64,000 nucleotides of DNA, taken from UBA1724 sp051884615 (GTDB lineage Bacteria > Verrucomicrobiota > Lentisphaeria > Oligosphaerales > Oligosphaeraceae). The position numbers and the translations under genes are program-made. Where the stretch lies: assembly GCA_051884615.1 (NCBI GenBank), contig JBJEVT010000003.1, forward strand, positions 12,743 to 76,742, given 5' to 3'. Positions 37,046-45,603 of this stretch are shown here, piece after piece. A model generated the notes under the pieces. It did not search any database. It saw nothing but the letters and a program-made list of their open reading frames with translations, and was not told the DNA's origin. Positions within the stretch are counted from its first letter, which is position 1. Each line of letters starts with the position of its first letter.

Positions 37046-37765
37046 TTATTCCTCGGTGGCGAGGGTGAAATCCCAGAATTGATTGACGCCCTCGCAGGCG
37101 GTGAGACCCGCCCGGAAGTTGGGCTGCAGGGTGGGGAGGAGGCATCCGAAGACCGACTCCCCGCAGCGGATGGTCAGCCGGGGACCCTTGGCGGTGAACT
37201 CCACCTGGGCGGACAGGAGATGCGGGGTTTGGGGGGAGAAGGGAGTCTGGAGAAATGCCGCCAGTCGCCAATAGGGTTTCCCCTCCCGCAGTTCGTGGTG
37301 CCACACGTTGATGCCCTGGTCGTAGAGGACGATCTCCCAGTGTTCCCGGTATTCGGGATTTCCCTCCCCGTCGGCGCCCAGCCCGTTGGCCAGCACCAGG
37401 AGGGGAGCCATCCGGTATTGGAACGCCATGGTGGCCTTCAGGGTGATTTTCCTGCCCTTCACCGGCTCTGCCAGCACCATGGAGACGTAGGTGCGGGGCG
37501 CCTCGGGCCCCTGGAGCCTCTCCCCATACGCCCGGTCAGGCTCCCCCTCCTGTTGCGGGGGAACCCGGTTGCGGATGAAATCCTCCTCCTGCACCCATTC
37601 TCCGGGGAAGGGGAAGCGGGGGCTGCGTACCATGACCCAGTCCCGGGGGGACCATTGGCCGGGCTGGAAGCCCCAGCGCCGCTCCTCCGTGGCATGGAGG
37701 GCTGACGCCGCCAGGACCACGGTCAGGAGCAGGGGGAGGAATACGGGGAGAGGTCGAGGTGTCAT
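37046..37765 (-). CDS. exported protein of unknown function downstream of GH20
   Basis: A 239-aa protein with a signal peptide (residues 1-25, ending HAT). The mature part is rich in Trp, Tyr and Pro and looks beta-stranded, as in concanavalin-like or sugar-binding domains; this is a guess from composition. It starts 15 bp after the GH20 gene stop and is very likely in the same operon. A role in binding or processing amino-sugar glycans is an inference from that context. Confidence 0.55.
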   Translation of the reverse strand: MTPRPLPVFLPLLLTVVLAASALHATEERRWGFQPGQWSPRDWVMVRSPRFPFPGEWVQEEDFIRNRVPPQQEGEPDRAYGERLQGPEAPRTYVSMVLAEPVKGRKITLKATMAFQYRMAPLLVLANGLGADGEGNPEYREHWEIVLYDQGINVWHHELREGKPYWRLAAFLQTPFSPQTPHLLSAQVEFTAKGPRLTIRCGESVFGCLLPTLQPNFRAGLTACEGVNQFWDFTLATEE

Positions 37766-37780
37766 TTCGGCGCCCGCGGG

Positions 37781-39622
37781 TTAGGCCATGGTGTCCAGCT
37801 TCTGGGCGATGCGCAGGAGCACCTCCCGGGCGCGGCGGTATTCCGAGGGCTTGTTCCGCAGATGCCAGAGGCGGCAGAGGCGTTCTTCCTGGAGGCGCAG
37901 CTCGTCCGCCAGCGCCAGGGGATTTTCCTCCCGCATCTGGCAGACGTAGGTCATGATGCGGTGGGTGAGAAGAGTCATGTCCAGCCCGAAGCGGAGTTCT
38001 TCGGCGGCAAGGGGATCCACGGGATGTCCCTGGGCCAGGGCTTTCTCGAAGCGGAGGCCGATCTCCTCCAGGACGGGGATGGCGTCGGCGGCTTCCTTGA
38101 CGTTGAACCAGCGGTCGCGATCCCGCTCGAAGTGGACCAGGTCGCTGGGGTCCACCAGGAAGGCCAGTTCCCGCCAGGTGGCCCTGGTGTGGGCGGAGAA
38201 TTCCCGCCAGGTCCGGGCGAAGTCCCTGGCCCCGCCGAACTCCAGGGTGTCCAGGGCGTCCTCGAAGCCGTCCAGGTCCTCGGAGGCGGTGACATTCCAG
38301 GAGCAGGCCGCCCCGTAGATCATGCCATACCAGGAGGATGCCGGGAGATTCACATTGCCGAAATCGCCCCAGTTGGTGTTCAGGAAGCCGGTGGCGCCGT
38401 AGGTATGGCCTTTCTTGGCGTAGCCCAGGATGTTCTTCTGGGCGGTGTGGACCTCGCCCAGCCACCGGTTCCAGACGCAGGTGCCGGGGCAGACGTAGAA
38501 GACGGGGGCCACGGCGGCCAGCTTGGCGGTGTCCCACCAGGTGACTTCGGGGCCGTAGTCCCATTCCAGGGGCACGGCGCCGGCGGGGAGTTCCTTCAGC
38601 AGCTCCCGGTTTTCTCCGATGATGTCGCCCCAGAACATGGGGACCTTGCCCAGTTTCTCCACGGCGGCCATGATTTTCTTCAGGAAGCCCACATAGAGTT
38701 TCTTCACATCGGCGGGTTCCTTCACCAGCTCCCGGTTCTTGCCCTTGCCCAGGTCGAAGGTTTCATCGCAGCAGATGTTGCAGTATTTGGTGTGGAAGAG
38801 GGGCAGGTATTCCTCCAGGATTTCGGTGACCAGCTGGAGGGAGCGGGGATCGGAGGGGTTGAGGGTGTCGTGGGCCATGCGGTCGTAGAAGGAGAATTCC
38901 CGCTGGGAGCCCTTCACCTCCAGCTCGTTCAGGTCCTCCAGACGATGGCTGCGAAGGGCGGTGTACATGTGGCCGAAGGTGGAGATGGAGGGCACCAGTT
39001 CCACATGGCGCGCCTCGCAGTATTCCTGGAGCCGCAGCACCTCTTCCGCCGTCATGGGATCCCCGCCTTCCCAGATGTCGCAGTGCCGTGCCAGGGCGAA
39101 GGTATGCTCCACATAGAGCTGGAGATGGTTCATCTTGTAGTAGGCCATCTTGTCCACCAGCTGGCAGAGAGTCTCCAGGGTGGGCACCGCGCCCCGGGTG
39201 ACATCGTGGTAGAAGCCCCGCACCGGATAGTCGGGGGCGTCCTGAATCTGAAACTCCGGCACCTCCACGGGAGCCTGGGCCACCAGCTGACGCAGGGTCT
39301 GCAACCCGTAGAAGAGCCCCGCCTCGTCCGCGGCCAGAAGGCTCACCCCGCTCTTGGAACCCGTCAGGGCATAGCCGTCGCCGGCAGGAGCCTGGGCATC
39401 CAAGAGGAGACGCAGCCCCGGACGCCCATAGGCGGCGGCTTCCCCCACCCCCAGGCGCAGGCGCCGGCCCGTGGCCGCCTCCAGCTCCCCAGCGAAGGTC
39501 AGGGCGGCGTCCAGGAGGGAGGGAGTGTAGTCGGCGGGGAGGCAGAGATTCTCCAGGGCCTTCCAGCGGAGGGTGGCCTCTTCGGAGAAGACGGCGTTTT
39601 TGGGGGCGGGAATCAGAAGCAT
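37781..39622 (-). CDS. glycoside hydrolase family 20 (beta-N-acetylhexosaminidase-like)
   Basis: A 613-aa protein. Residues about 1-125 form the small alpha/beta domain preceding GH20 barrels (GLFYGLQTLRQL motif). The barrel then begins with DAPDYPVRGFYHDVTRG. The catalytic Asp-Glu pair is in CCDETFDLG near residues 285-292. It should release terminal beta-linked GlcNAc or GalNAc by substrate-assisted catalysis. No signal peptide is visible, so it probably acts on imported oligosaccharides. The start follows a C/T tract. The left end of the prophage lies only about 100-140 bp upstream of this gene. Confidence 0.85.
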   Translation of the reverse strand: MLLIPAPKNAVFSEEATLRWKALENLCLPADYTPSLLDAALTFAGELEAATGRRLRLGVGEAAAYGRPGLRLLLDAQAPAGDGYALTGSKSGVSLLAADEAGLFYGLQTLRQLVAQAPVEVPEFQIQDAPDYPVRGFYHDVTRGAVPTLETLCQLVDKMAYYKMNHLQLYVEHTFALARHCDIWEGGDPMTAEEVLRLQEYCEARHVELVPSISTFGHMYTALRSHRLEDLNELEVKGSQREFSFYDRMAHDTLNPSDPRSLQLVTEILEEYLPLFHTKYCNICCDETFDLGKGKNRELVKEPADVKKLYVGFLKKIMAAVEKLGKVPMFWGDIIGENRELLKELPAGAVPLEWDYGPEVTWWDTAKLAAVAPVFYVCPGTCVWNRWLGEVHTAQKNILGYAKKGHTYGATGFLNTNWGDFGNVNLPASSWYGMIYGAACSWNVTASEDLDGFEDALDTLEFGGARDFARTWREFSAHTRATWRELAFLVDPSDLVHFERDRDRWFNVKEAADAIPVLEEIGLRFEKALAQGHPVDPLAAEELRFGLDMTLLTHRIMTYVCQMREENPLALADELRLQEERLCRLWHLRNKPSEYRRAREVLLRIAQKLDTMA

Positions 39623-39806
39623 AGGGGGGAGAGGAGAATGGGGTGTTTGGGATGGGAAGAAAGGGCAGAAAAAAGACGTGGGGAGAATATAATGTGACTT
39701 TTATACTGACCCCCTTTAATTTTGAGTTTGGGAAATTTACGTAGGATTTTGGGGGGTGTGTGTTATTTTTGTGTTATTTGAAAGGACGTTACGGGACGGG
39801 GCGGCG
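39623..39806. other. host-prophage junction region (attL side)
   Basis: This gene-free spacer separates the GH20 gene from the prophage repressor gene. An AT-rich block at about 39685-39735 could hold the GH20 promoter. The first prophage-type sequence I can identify is the TGTGTTAT pair at 39759. The actual crossover must lie between the GH20 start and that repeat if the repeats are arm sites, but I found no convincing direct match with the right end. Confidence 0.45.
39759..39777 (+). repeat. candidate integrase arm-type site, left end
   Basis: Two copies of TGTGTTAT separated by TTT. The same 19 bp occur in direct orientation at 63749-63767, and inverted at 63818-63837. Paired short direct repeats on both sides of attP are typical of arm-type sites for lambda-like integrases. 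Being the att core itself is less likely, because a core is usually an inverted repeat. Confidence 0.5.
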
Positions 39807-40196
39807 CTATCCTGCCGCCGCCTCCTGGATCAGGGCGAGGACCTTTGCCTTTGCGTCGTCGGGGACGGGCAGGGTGGCAAGGCCACGATATAGGCGCAGC
39901 TGGTAGGCTTCCAGGGAGTCGACGGATCCCCCGCCTATGATCTGGCGATTGCCGTCCCCCACATGGTGCATCACCTGAGAAGAGGAGGAGTCGGACGAAG
40001 GGTGAAGGTCAATCCTGGCATGGGGGAACATCTTGAAGAAAGTGGAAAGAGTGATTCCAGAAACTGGCCTCTCTCCCTTGATCAACGCTCTTACGTACAC
40101 GTATGACAGTCCATATTTTTTGGCTATCTCCTGGTAAGTCATTCCCCCAGAATAGTCAATAGAAAGGACTTTTCTCACTTCTTCGTAAAAATCCAT
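39807..40196 (-). CDS. phage repressor-like HTH protein
   Basis: A 129-aa protein with an N-terminal helix-turn-helix (MTYQEIAKKYGLSYVYVRALIKG, about residues 17-39) resembling Cro/CI-type regulators. The C-terminal half is polar without a LexA-like Ser-Lys protease motif, so RecA-driven self-cleavage is unlikely. It is encoded leftward, opposite to the early operon, with a palindromic operator in the shared promoter region. It is the natural candidate for the lysogeny repressor. The ATG at 40196 was chosen because AGGAGG lies about 8 bp upstream; upstream in-frame starts overlap that ribosome site. Confidence 0.65.
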   Translation of the reverse strand: MDFYEEVRKVLSIDYSGGMTYQEIAKKYGLSYVYVRALIKGERPVSGITLSTFFKMFPHARIDLHPSSDSSSSQVMHHVGDGNRQIIGGGSVDSLEAYQLRLYRGLATLPVPDDAKAKVLALIQEAAAG

Positions 40197-40258
40197 AGGC
40201 ATCTCCTCCTGCAAGTTCTATAAAGTATCCATTGTTTATTTTTCTTTATAGATTTTTC

Positions 40259-40286
40259 TTGCATTTGTCTCAATTGAGACTATCTT
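40259..40286 (+). promoter_or_regulatory. early promoter with perfect palindromic operator
   Basis: TTGCAT (40259-40264) and TATCTT (40281-40286) with a 16-bp spacer form a plausible promoter for the early operon. The spacer contains the perfect palindrome GTCTCAATTGAGAC at 40267-40280. A further half-site-like AGAGAC lies just downstream at about 40292-40297. The placement fits a repressor operator of the genetic switch. Confidence 0.6.
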
Positions 40287-40312
40287 AACAACAGAGACAA
40301 CAAGGAGGTCCC

Positions 40313-40489
40313 ATGAAAAACAGATGCATCTCATATAGCGCAAGTCCCTATGAACTGCAAGTGTTAAAGAAGATCCAGGCGCTTGAGAAACGCCGCTCTC
40401 TGAGCGACACTATCCGCCTTCTTATTCTAAAGGAGGCAGAAAAAATTTTGTCAAAAAATTTAACTACTGTGACAAATTCAGAACCGTAA
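40313..40489 (+). CDS. 58-aa phage early protein, ribbon-helix-helix-like
   Basis: A short basic protein of 58 residues starting at the ATG 4 bp after AAGGAGG. Residues about 8-48 (PYELQVLKKIQALEKRR, then SDTIRLLILKEAEKIL) have the strand-helix-helix rhythm of CopG/Arc-type DNA-binding proteins. It is the first gene of the rightward early operon, directly after the operator, a position typical of Cro-like or other early regulators. The assignment rests on pattern only. Confidence 0.5.
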   Translation: MKNRCISYSASPYELQVLKKIQALEKRRSLSDTIRLLILKEAEKILSKNLTTVTNSEP

Positions 40490-40502
40490 AGGAGTCCAAG
40501 TC

Positions 40503-40754
40503 ATGACCCAGCATTCTCCGATGATTTTTGCCTCTCCCCTTTTGCGTGCCCTCGTTGAGGTGCTTGTCCTTTCGGCCTTTGCCGCGCTTTTTGCCTGGCT
40601 AGGCCTCAAGGCGTGGGACTTTGAGTATGAGAGGCTTGTGCAGAGGGACAAGGAGTTTTTGCAGGGCCTGGAGGAGCAAGGAGACTGGTGCGCCGAGTCC
40701 TTCGAGTACATGGAGTACATGGAAGACGAAGAAGAGATGGAGGATTGCCTATGA
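40503..40754 (+). CDS. small phage membrane protein
   Basis: An 83-aa protein with one hydrophobic helix near residues 13-36 and a very acidic C-terminal tail (EYMEYMEDEEEMED). AAGGAG precedes the start. It overlaps the next gene by ATGA. Early-region membrane proteins of this kind often act in superinfection exclusion or host takeover; no specific family is recognised. Confidence 0.5.
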   Translation: MTQHSPMIFASPLLRALVEVLVLSAFAALFAWLGLKAWDFEYERLVQRDKEFLQGLEEQGDWCAESFEYMEYMEDEEEMEDCL

Positions 40755-41020
40755 ATGCGATCGCCCAATACAAACTGCGGGTCATCTGCGAGCTATTGCA
40801 GAGCGATTTTTGCTGTCCTGTGGATCCGGAGGCGGTGCGGATGGCGCTGGAGCCTCTTCGGAGGCGGTCTACGATTTCCCTTCGGGACGCGTCCGATGTC
40901 TACAAGATTCCCCTGGAGAGACTGAAGAAGCGGGTGCAGCGCGCCTGCTTGTCCCCCGTGGATCGGCGGGGGATGGAGAACCTGTACCGCATTTCCGAGG
41001 TCATCCCCCTCACCAACTAG
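40751..41020 (+). CDS. phage early protein, uncharacterised
   Basis: An 89-aa helical, basic protein. The start at 40751 is set by the ATGA overlap with the previous gene; a longer in-frame form would overlap that gene much more. Residues 38-70 (STISLRDASDVYKIPLERLKKR) look like a helix-turn-helix, so DNA binding is possible. No family is recognised. Confidence 0.5.
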   Translation: MNAIAQYKLRVICELLQSDFCCPVDPEAVRMALEPLRRRSTISLRDASDVYKIPLERLKKRVQRACLSPVDRRGMENLYRISEVIPLTN

Positions 41021-41041
41021 CCCCCAAAATAGGAGATACAG

Positions 41042-41266
41042 ATGGACAAAGAAAGATTCTACACACTGAAGGATGCCAACATTGCCATGGGAGAGGTTTT
41101 GCGTCGCCTTGGCGCGGCGATGCTGGCCGATGGGAAGCTTGAGCTGGAGCATACCACGGCCTTGTATCGCTCTCTGAAGAAGGCCACGGAAACCCTCCGG
41201 AAGGTCAACGAGTGCAGGAAGGAGGAGATTTTGGCCGCAAAGGAAGCCGGAGAGGAGGAGGAGTAG
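41042..41266 (+). CDS. phage early protein, uncharacterised, helical
   Basis: A 74-aa protein predicted to be mainly alpha-helical, with a Lys/Glu-rich C-terminus ending in four Glu. AGGAG stands a few bases upstream. It lies in the early operon, 2 bp before the next gene. No function can be read from it. Confidence 0.5.
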   Translation: MDKERFYTLKDANIAMGEVLRRLGAAMLADGKLELEHTTALYRSLKKATETLRKVNECRKEEILAAKEAGEEEE

Positions 41267-41268
41267 GG

Positions 41269-42174
41269 ATGTACGAAAAGTCGTTTGTATACAAGACACT
41301 GATCAAAGAGCTGACCGAGCGCGCTGCCAAAGAGATGGGCGGAGAGGTGGCAAGCCTCATCCCTCTGCTCATTGACGACATCATCCAGGAGCAATGCGCG
41401 CTGGGCATTGACTACTTCCCAGCAAAGACCGTAAAGATCCCCCTTACGGTGAAGCTGAACACTCCATTCTCTGGGAAAGTGTATATCGGCGAATGCACCT
41501 GGGATCTTAGGGCGAAGCGCAAGAAGCCAGGTTTCCCCCCGGTGGAGGTGGATCTGGCCCAAGGCGAACTGGAATTTTCAGCGGCGGAAGAGAGCGAGGA
41601 GAAATTGGAGGAGAGGATGTCCTGCGACGGAGAGCATGAACATGGCGACGAGCCCGATCTATGGGCCTGCCTGGAGGACTTTGCCAACAAGAACATGTAT
41701 AACCTCACAAGGCTGCTGGATCCGGAGGCAACGCTTCCCGATGCCTATGGATACCTGGAGATCTACAAGCCATCGGAGCGCCATTGGGAGCGGTTCTTCC
41801 TTGGGAGCTATGATGCCGTCGCCAAGACCATCGACTACGCAGAAAACAATAATGCAAAGAGCCTTGTCCTCTCCACCATAAGAGACGGGAAAGTCGTGCA
41901 ACCCAAGACCATATCCCTCACGGAAGAGAGCGTGGGGAAACTCTTAAAAAACGACGTATGCGTAGTGGATATCCTTCCCTTCCGGCATATCAAAAATAAG
42001 GACGAAAATGTGACCTGCGTAGAGTGCTCCATTGGCGCCGATGGGAAAATCAGGACCATCCCCGTGTCGACTAGCACGGGGTGGAGAGAGGTGTTCAAGG
42101 ATTTGCTTCTCTCCGGTGCGGTTCCCATGACCTTTCCTTGGCCTCCTTCTCACGATCACAAGGCATTCCACTAG
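41269..42174 (+). CDS. phage early protein of 301 aa, uncharacterised
   Basis: A soluble protein preceded by GGAGGAGGAG. Residues 1-45 look helical, and a beta-rich part follows (KIPLTVKLNTPFSGKVYIGE). A central acidic/His segment (CDGEHEHGDEPD) could bind metal. The C-terminal half again looks mixed alpha/beta. No known motif was identified. Its place before the sigma-like and replication genes suggests a role in early gene expression or DNA metabolism. Confidence 0.45.
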   Translation: MYEKSFVYKTLIKELTERAAKEMGGEVASLIPLLIDDIIQEQCALGIDYFPAKTVKIPLTVKLNTPFSGKVYIGECTWDLRAKRKKPGFPPVEVDLAQGELEFSAAEESEEKLEERMSCDGEHEHGDEPDLWACLEDFANKNMYNLTRLLDPEATLPDAYGYLEIYKPSERHWERFFLGSYDAVAKTIDYAENNNAKSLVLSTIRDGKVVQPKTISLTEESVGKLLKNDVCVVDILPFRHIKNKDENVTCVECSIGADGKIRTIPVSTSTGWREVFKDLLLSGAVPMTFPWPPSHDHKAFH

Positions 42175-42177
42175 ACC

Positions 42178-42711
42178 ATGGGCGACGCGTCTGCCAAGCC
42201 TGAAGCGACACGGCTGGCCATGCTGGCCCGCATGGGGATGATCTCCCAGGACGACTACAATCGCCTAGGGGAGATCACCCTTCGCCACTGTCGCATGGAG
42301 TCTGCCAAACAAGTCCGCGCCGGGGTGGTTCCTGTGTACGACTACGAACTTTGCGCCGTAGAATCTGCGGGGAAATGCTTTAGCGACGGGCTGGCGAAAT
42401 TCGACCCTGAAAAGAGCCAGTGGGGGACCTTTTGCCAGCGCATCTGCGCGAACTTTGCCACGGACATGGCGCGGGAGCGGACCCGCCAGGCGATGCTGAA
42501 GATCCGGCTGCTCAACCAGGAGGCGGAATTGGACAACCCAGGAGGCGTGGACTACTCCATGATTGTGCCGTCTCTGAAGATCCGCAGGAATCCGGAGGCG
42601 ATGTACGACTGGGATCAGCAGCTGGGGAAATGGCAGGTAGACGGCATTGTGCCCACCTATGCGGACCTCCAGGCGTTGAAAAAACGCATTATGCAGGAAT
42701 ACAACCTATGA
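42178..42711 (+). CDS. sigma-factor-like phage protein
   Basis: A 177-aa protein. Residues about 55-105 (SDGLAKFDPEKSQWGTFCQR, then NFATDMARERTRQ) resemble sigma-70 region 2, where FDP..G.FxxYxxxxIxxxIxxxxR is the usual pattern. A clear region 4 is not evident in the remaining 70 residues. It could steer host RNA polymerase to phage late promoters or act as an anti-sigma-like decoy. It ends in an ATGA overlap with the primase-helicase gene. Confidence 0.5.
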   Translation: MGDASAKPEATRLAMLARMGMISQDDYNRLGEITLRHCRMESAKQVRAGVVPVYDYELCAVESAGKCFSDGLAKFDPEKSQWGTFCQRICANFATDMARERTRQAMLKIRLLNQEAELDNPGGVDYSMIVPSLKIRRNPEAMYDWDQQLGKWQVDGIVPTYADLQALKKRIMQEYNL

Positions 42712-45080
42712 ACGAGTCCGATTTCTTGGCCAGATTCCATGGCGTCGTACGGCGCGGGAAGAACCAGTGGAGCGCCAGGTGCCCGGCCCATGACGACAAG
42801 AACGCCAGCCTGGGCATCACCCACAAGGACGGGAAGTGGCTGTTAAAGTGCTTCGCCGGATGCGAAGCCTCGGCCGTCGTCTCTGCCGCAGGCCTTGGGA
42901 TGAAAGACCTATTCGACACTCCCCTGCAAAAGGAGCGTCCATCCGCCGGCGCGCGCCCATCTGCGCCCTCTGGCCTCACTTTGGAGTTTTATTCCGAGGC
43001 GAAGAAGATATCCCTGGAACTCCTCAAGGAGTGCGGATGCGCCAACGGGGCCAGGGTTCTTCGCCACCATGCCCCTCCGACACCCAAGGTGGACATCCCT
43101 TATTATGACGAGGGAGGGAATCGCGTGGCCATGCGGGAGCGCTATGCCATCTCCGGCGATGGGAAATTCCGGTGGGCAAGAGGAGAAAACCGCCTTTGCC
43201 TGTATGGGCTATGGAGGCAGCCGCAGGACAAGGCATGGATGTGCCTGGTAGAGGGGGAGAGCGATGCGCAGACCCTGTGGCAGGCGGGATTTCCCGCCCT
43301 TGGGCTTCCCGGGGTGGGGACGGTGCTCAATCGCCCGGAGACCCTGGCAACTCTGAGGCAGTATAGCCACATCTTCATTGGCATCGAGGCAGACGAGGGA
43401 GGGATGCACCTCATGGACTGGCTCAAGGAACAGGAGGCGGAGTTCCAGGGGCGCCTGCGCCTCTACTCCATCCCTCTCCCCGTCAAGGATCCCTCTGGGC
43501 TGATGTGCGGCTGCGCTTCCCTGGAGGAGTTTTCGTCCAAGATGCGGAGCGTTTTGGATCATGCCATCCCCTTCTCGGCGTTCCAGGAACCCAAGGAAAT
43601 TGTCGAGCTGAGGGAAAAGAAGGCTTCGGAAAAGAAGGGAGAGGAGGGAGAAGGGACTTCTGGCGGGCGTCCGCAAGCCGATTATGCCGCATGTGCGAAG
43701 GCCTATTATGGGACGCTGGCCGGAGACGGTGGACTCCCCTCCGTCCGATACTACAAGGGGATGTGGTATGAATATTGGGAGCACCACTACGAGCGGATGA
43801 CCGATGCGATGCTCCGGGGAAGGCTCCAGGGTTTTTTGCAGGACAAGGGGGAGGAGTTCCATGTGCGCCCGGGGCTGAAATCCGCCAACGAGGTGCTGGC
43901 CAACTTGCAGAGCGTGAATTTCTGCGCCTTCCACCGGGACCCCCCGCTCCCCTTCTGGGTGGGCACCGGGAAATCGGCGACGGGGTGGATGCCTTTCCGG
44001 AACAAGGTTGTCAATATCGAAATGGCCGCCAGGGCCAGATGGGCGGAACTCTGCGGGGAAACCCCGCCTCCGGAAGAGGAGTATGTGCGAGACAATTCGG
44101 CCGACCTCTTTACCACCAATGCGCTCCCCTACGACTACGACCCCATGGCGACGTGTCCGACCTTCGACCGCTTCCTGATGGAGGTCCAGCCAGACCCGGA
44201 GACTCGCCGCATGCTTTTGATGTATACGGCGCTTCTCCTCGTCCCGATCACGCGCTACAACGTCTTCGCCTGGCTCTTCGGAGGGGCCGGATGCGGGAAG
44301 AGCACCTACATCCAGGTGGTCCAGTTCCTTCTGGGGGACTTCAACAGCTGCGCCCTCCGGCTGGAGGAGTTCGACGACAAATTCGCCATTTGGCAGCTGA
44401 CCGAGCGCCTGGCCAATATCGTCGGCGACCAGAACACCAACGACCCTTTCGGAAAGATCTACTACATCATGGACGGGCAATTCAAGGACACCGTATCCGG
44501 TGGCGTGGTCCAGGTTCAGCGGAAACACCAGGACGTGGTGACGGCGCCATGTATCGCCAGGCACCTCTTCGCCGCCAATGCCCTCCCGTCCTTCTCCGCC
44601 TCCTCCGAGGCGATCTGGGACCGGCTCCGCGCCATCCCCTTCCAGCAGCGATTCCGGAATACCGACCGGGAAGACAAGCTGATGCCGGAAAAGCTCAAGG
44701 CGGAGTGCCCGGGCATTGTCAACCGGCTCCTTCCCGCCCTGGGAGAACTTCTCACCCTGGGAAGGTTCCCGGAGTCCCAGGAGGCCATGGACGCCAAGGG
44801 AATCCATCGCCAGGCCTGCGATCCGGACCAGCAGTGGCTCTTGGACAACTATGCCCTAAAGCAAGGGGGATGCACAAAATGCGAGGAGATGTACAAGGAA
44901 TACTCGGAGTACATGTTTGAACATGGCTATCGGAGGCGCTCCGTGGCCGCCTTCAACCAGCACGTCCTGCGAACCTTCGGAAGACGGCCAACGCAAAAGA
45001 TGGCGGGAGGGAAACACGTCTATGTCTTCGAGGACATCCTGTCTCGCTCCTTTGTGGATGGAGACCAATCGCCCTTCTAA
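42708..45080 (+). CDS. phage primase-helicase (CHC2 zinc finger, TOPRIM-like, SF3 helicase)
   Basis: A 790-aa replication protein. A CHC2-type zinc motif is seen at the N-terminus (CPAH at 25-28, then CFAGC at 48-52). A TOPRIM-like part follows near residues 180-230 with VEGESD, and the C-terminal third is an SF3/D5-type helicase. Its Walker A is GGAGCGKST near 525-533, followed by IVGDQNTND and ANALPSFSASSEAIWDRL. It should unwind DNA and prime at the phage origin. The start at 42708 overlaps the preceding stop; the open frame upstream of it is non-coding. A strong terminator follows 27 bp after the stop. Confidence 0.88.
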   Translation: MNESDFLARFHGVVRRGKNQWSARCPAHDDKNASLGITHKDGKWLLKCFAGCEASAVVSAAGLGMKDLFDTPLQKERPSAGARPSAPSGLTLEFYSEAKKISLELLKECGCANGARVLRHHAPPTPKVDIPYYDEGGNRVAMRERYAISGDGKFRWARGENRLCLYGLWRQPQDKAWMCLVEGESDAQTLWQAGFPALGLPGVGTVLNRPETLATLRQYSHIFIGIEADEGGMHLMDWLKEQEAEFQGRLRLYSIPLPVKDPSGLMCGCASLEEFSSKMRSVLDHAIPFSAFQEPKEIVELREKKASEKKGEEGEGTSGGRPQADYAACAKAYYGTLAGDGGLPSVRYYKGMWYEYWEHHYERMTDAMLRGRLQGFLQDKGEEFHVRPGLKSANEVLANLQSVNFCAFHRDPPLPFWVGTGKSATGWMPFRNKVVNIEMAARARWAELCGETPPPEEEYVRDNSADLFTTNALPYDYDPMATCPTFDRFLMEVQPDPETRRMLLMYTALLLVPITRYNVFAWLFGGAGCGKSTYIQVVQFLLGDFNSCALRLEEFDDKFAIWQLTERLANIVGDQNTNDPFGKIYYIMDGQFKDTVSGGVVQVQRKHQDVVTAPCIARHLFAANALPSFSASSEAIWDRLRAIPFQQRFRNTDREDKLMPEKLKAECPGIVNRLLPALGELLTLGRFPESQEAMDAKGIHRQACDPDQQWLLDNYALKQGGCTKCEEMYKEYSEYMFEHGYRRRSVAAFNQHVLRTFGRRPTQKMAGGKHVYVFEDILSRSFVDGDQSPF

Positions 45081-45106
45081 GGTAAGGACATCAATGTCCC
45101 TGCCAC

Positions 45107-45135
45107 GCGCCAGGCCGCCACCTGGCGCTTTTTTT
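45107..45135 (+). terminator. intrinsic terminator of the early operon
   Basis: GCGCCAGG (45107-45114) pairs perfectly with CCTGGCGC (45121-45128) across a 6-nt loop and is followed by seven T. It lies 27 bp after the primase-helicase stop codon. Confidence 0.85.
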
Positions 45136-45154
45136 GTTCCACAAAATAGGAACT

Positions 45155-45272
45155 ATCCCAAACATCCCAAACATCCCAAGCGTTTTTTTACGACCTATAG
45201 AAAACCCCCTAAAAATATGTAACATGCTATTTTGCAATCGTTTATAAAATTTTTGGTCATAAAAATATGTAA
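45155..45272. repeat. iteron-like repeats in AT-rich DNA
   Basis: Tandem 9-bp units of the form ATCCCAAAC (two full and one partial copy at 45155-45180) are followed by two direct copies of TAAAAATATGTAA at 45210-45222 and 45260-45272. The surrounding DNA is strongly AT-rich, unlike the rest of the prophage. Such an arrangement next to a primase-helicase gene fits a phage replication origin. Confidence 0.4.
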
Positions 45273-45603
45273 TTAATTGCAATAGAGATACTTATAAATC
45301 GACTTTCTAATCTTTATTCGCTATAAATTGGCAATTCACGCTAATATCTATTCTATATTTTCATCATGAAATAGGAAATTCCGAATATGCATATCCTTTC
45401 CCTTTTGCCCTTTTCCTCGCGTGCGCCCGCGTGTCCGCCTGCCCGCGCGCTGACATTATAGGATAGGATAAGATCTCTTTTTCGCACACGGAAGGATGGC
45501 CGTGTCCTCCCTTTGGGAGATGGCCCATGGGGCACCCCCCCCACCCCCCCCCAATAGGTTCTTTCTACCCCCCCCGAACCCTCGAACGAGGTGGGCCCGA
45601 GGC

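Noticed and set aside
39759..39777. The 19-bp direct repeat as the att core itself
   Set aside because: It is built from direct repeats rather than an inverted core pair, and an inverted third copy exists on the right side. Arm-type sites fit better, but this is not excluded.
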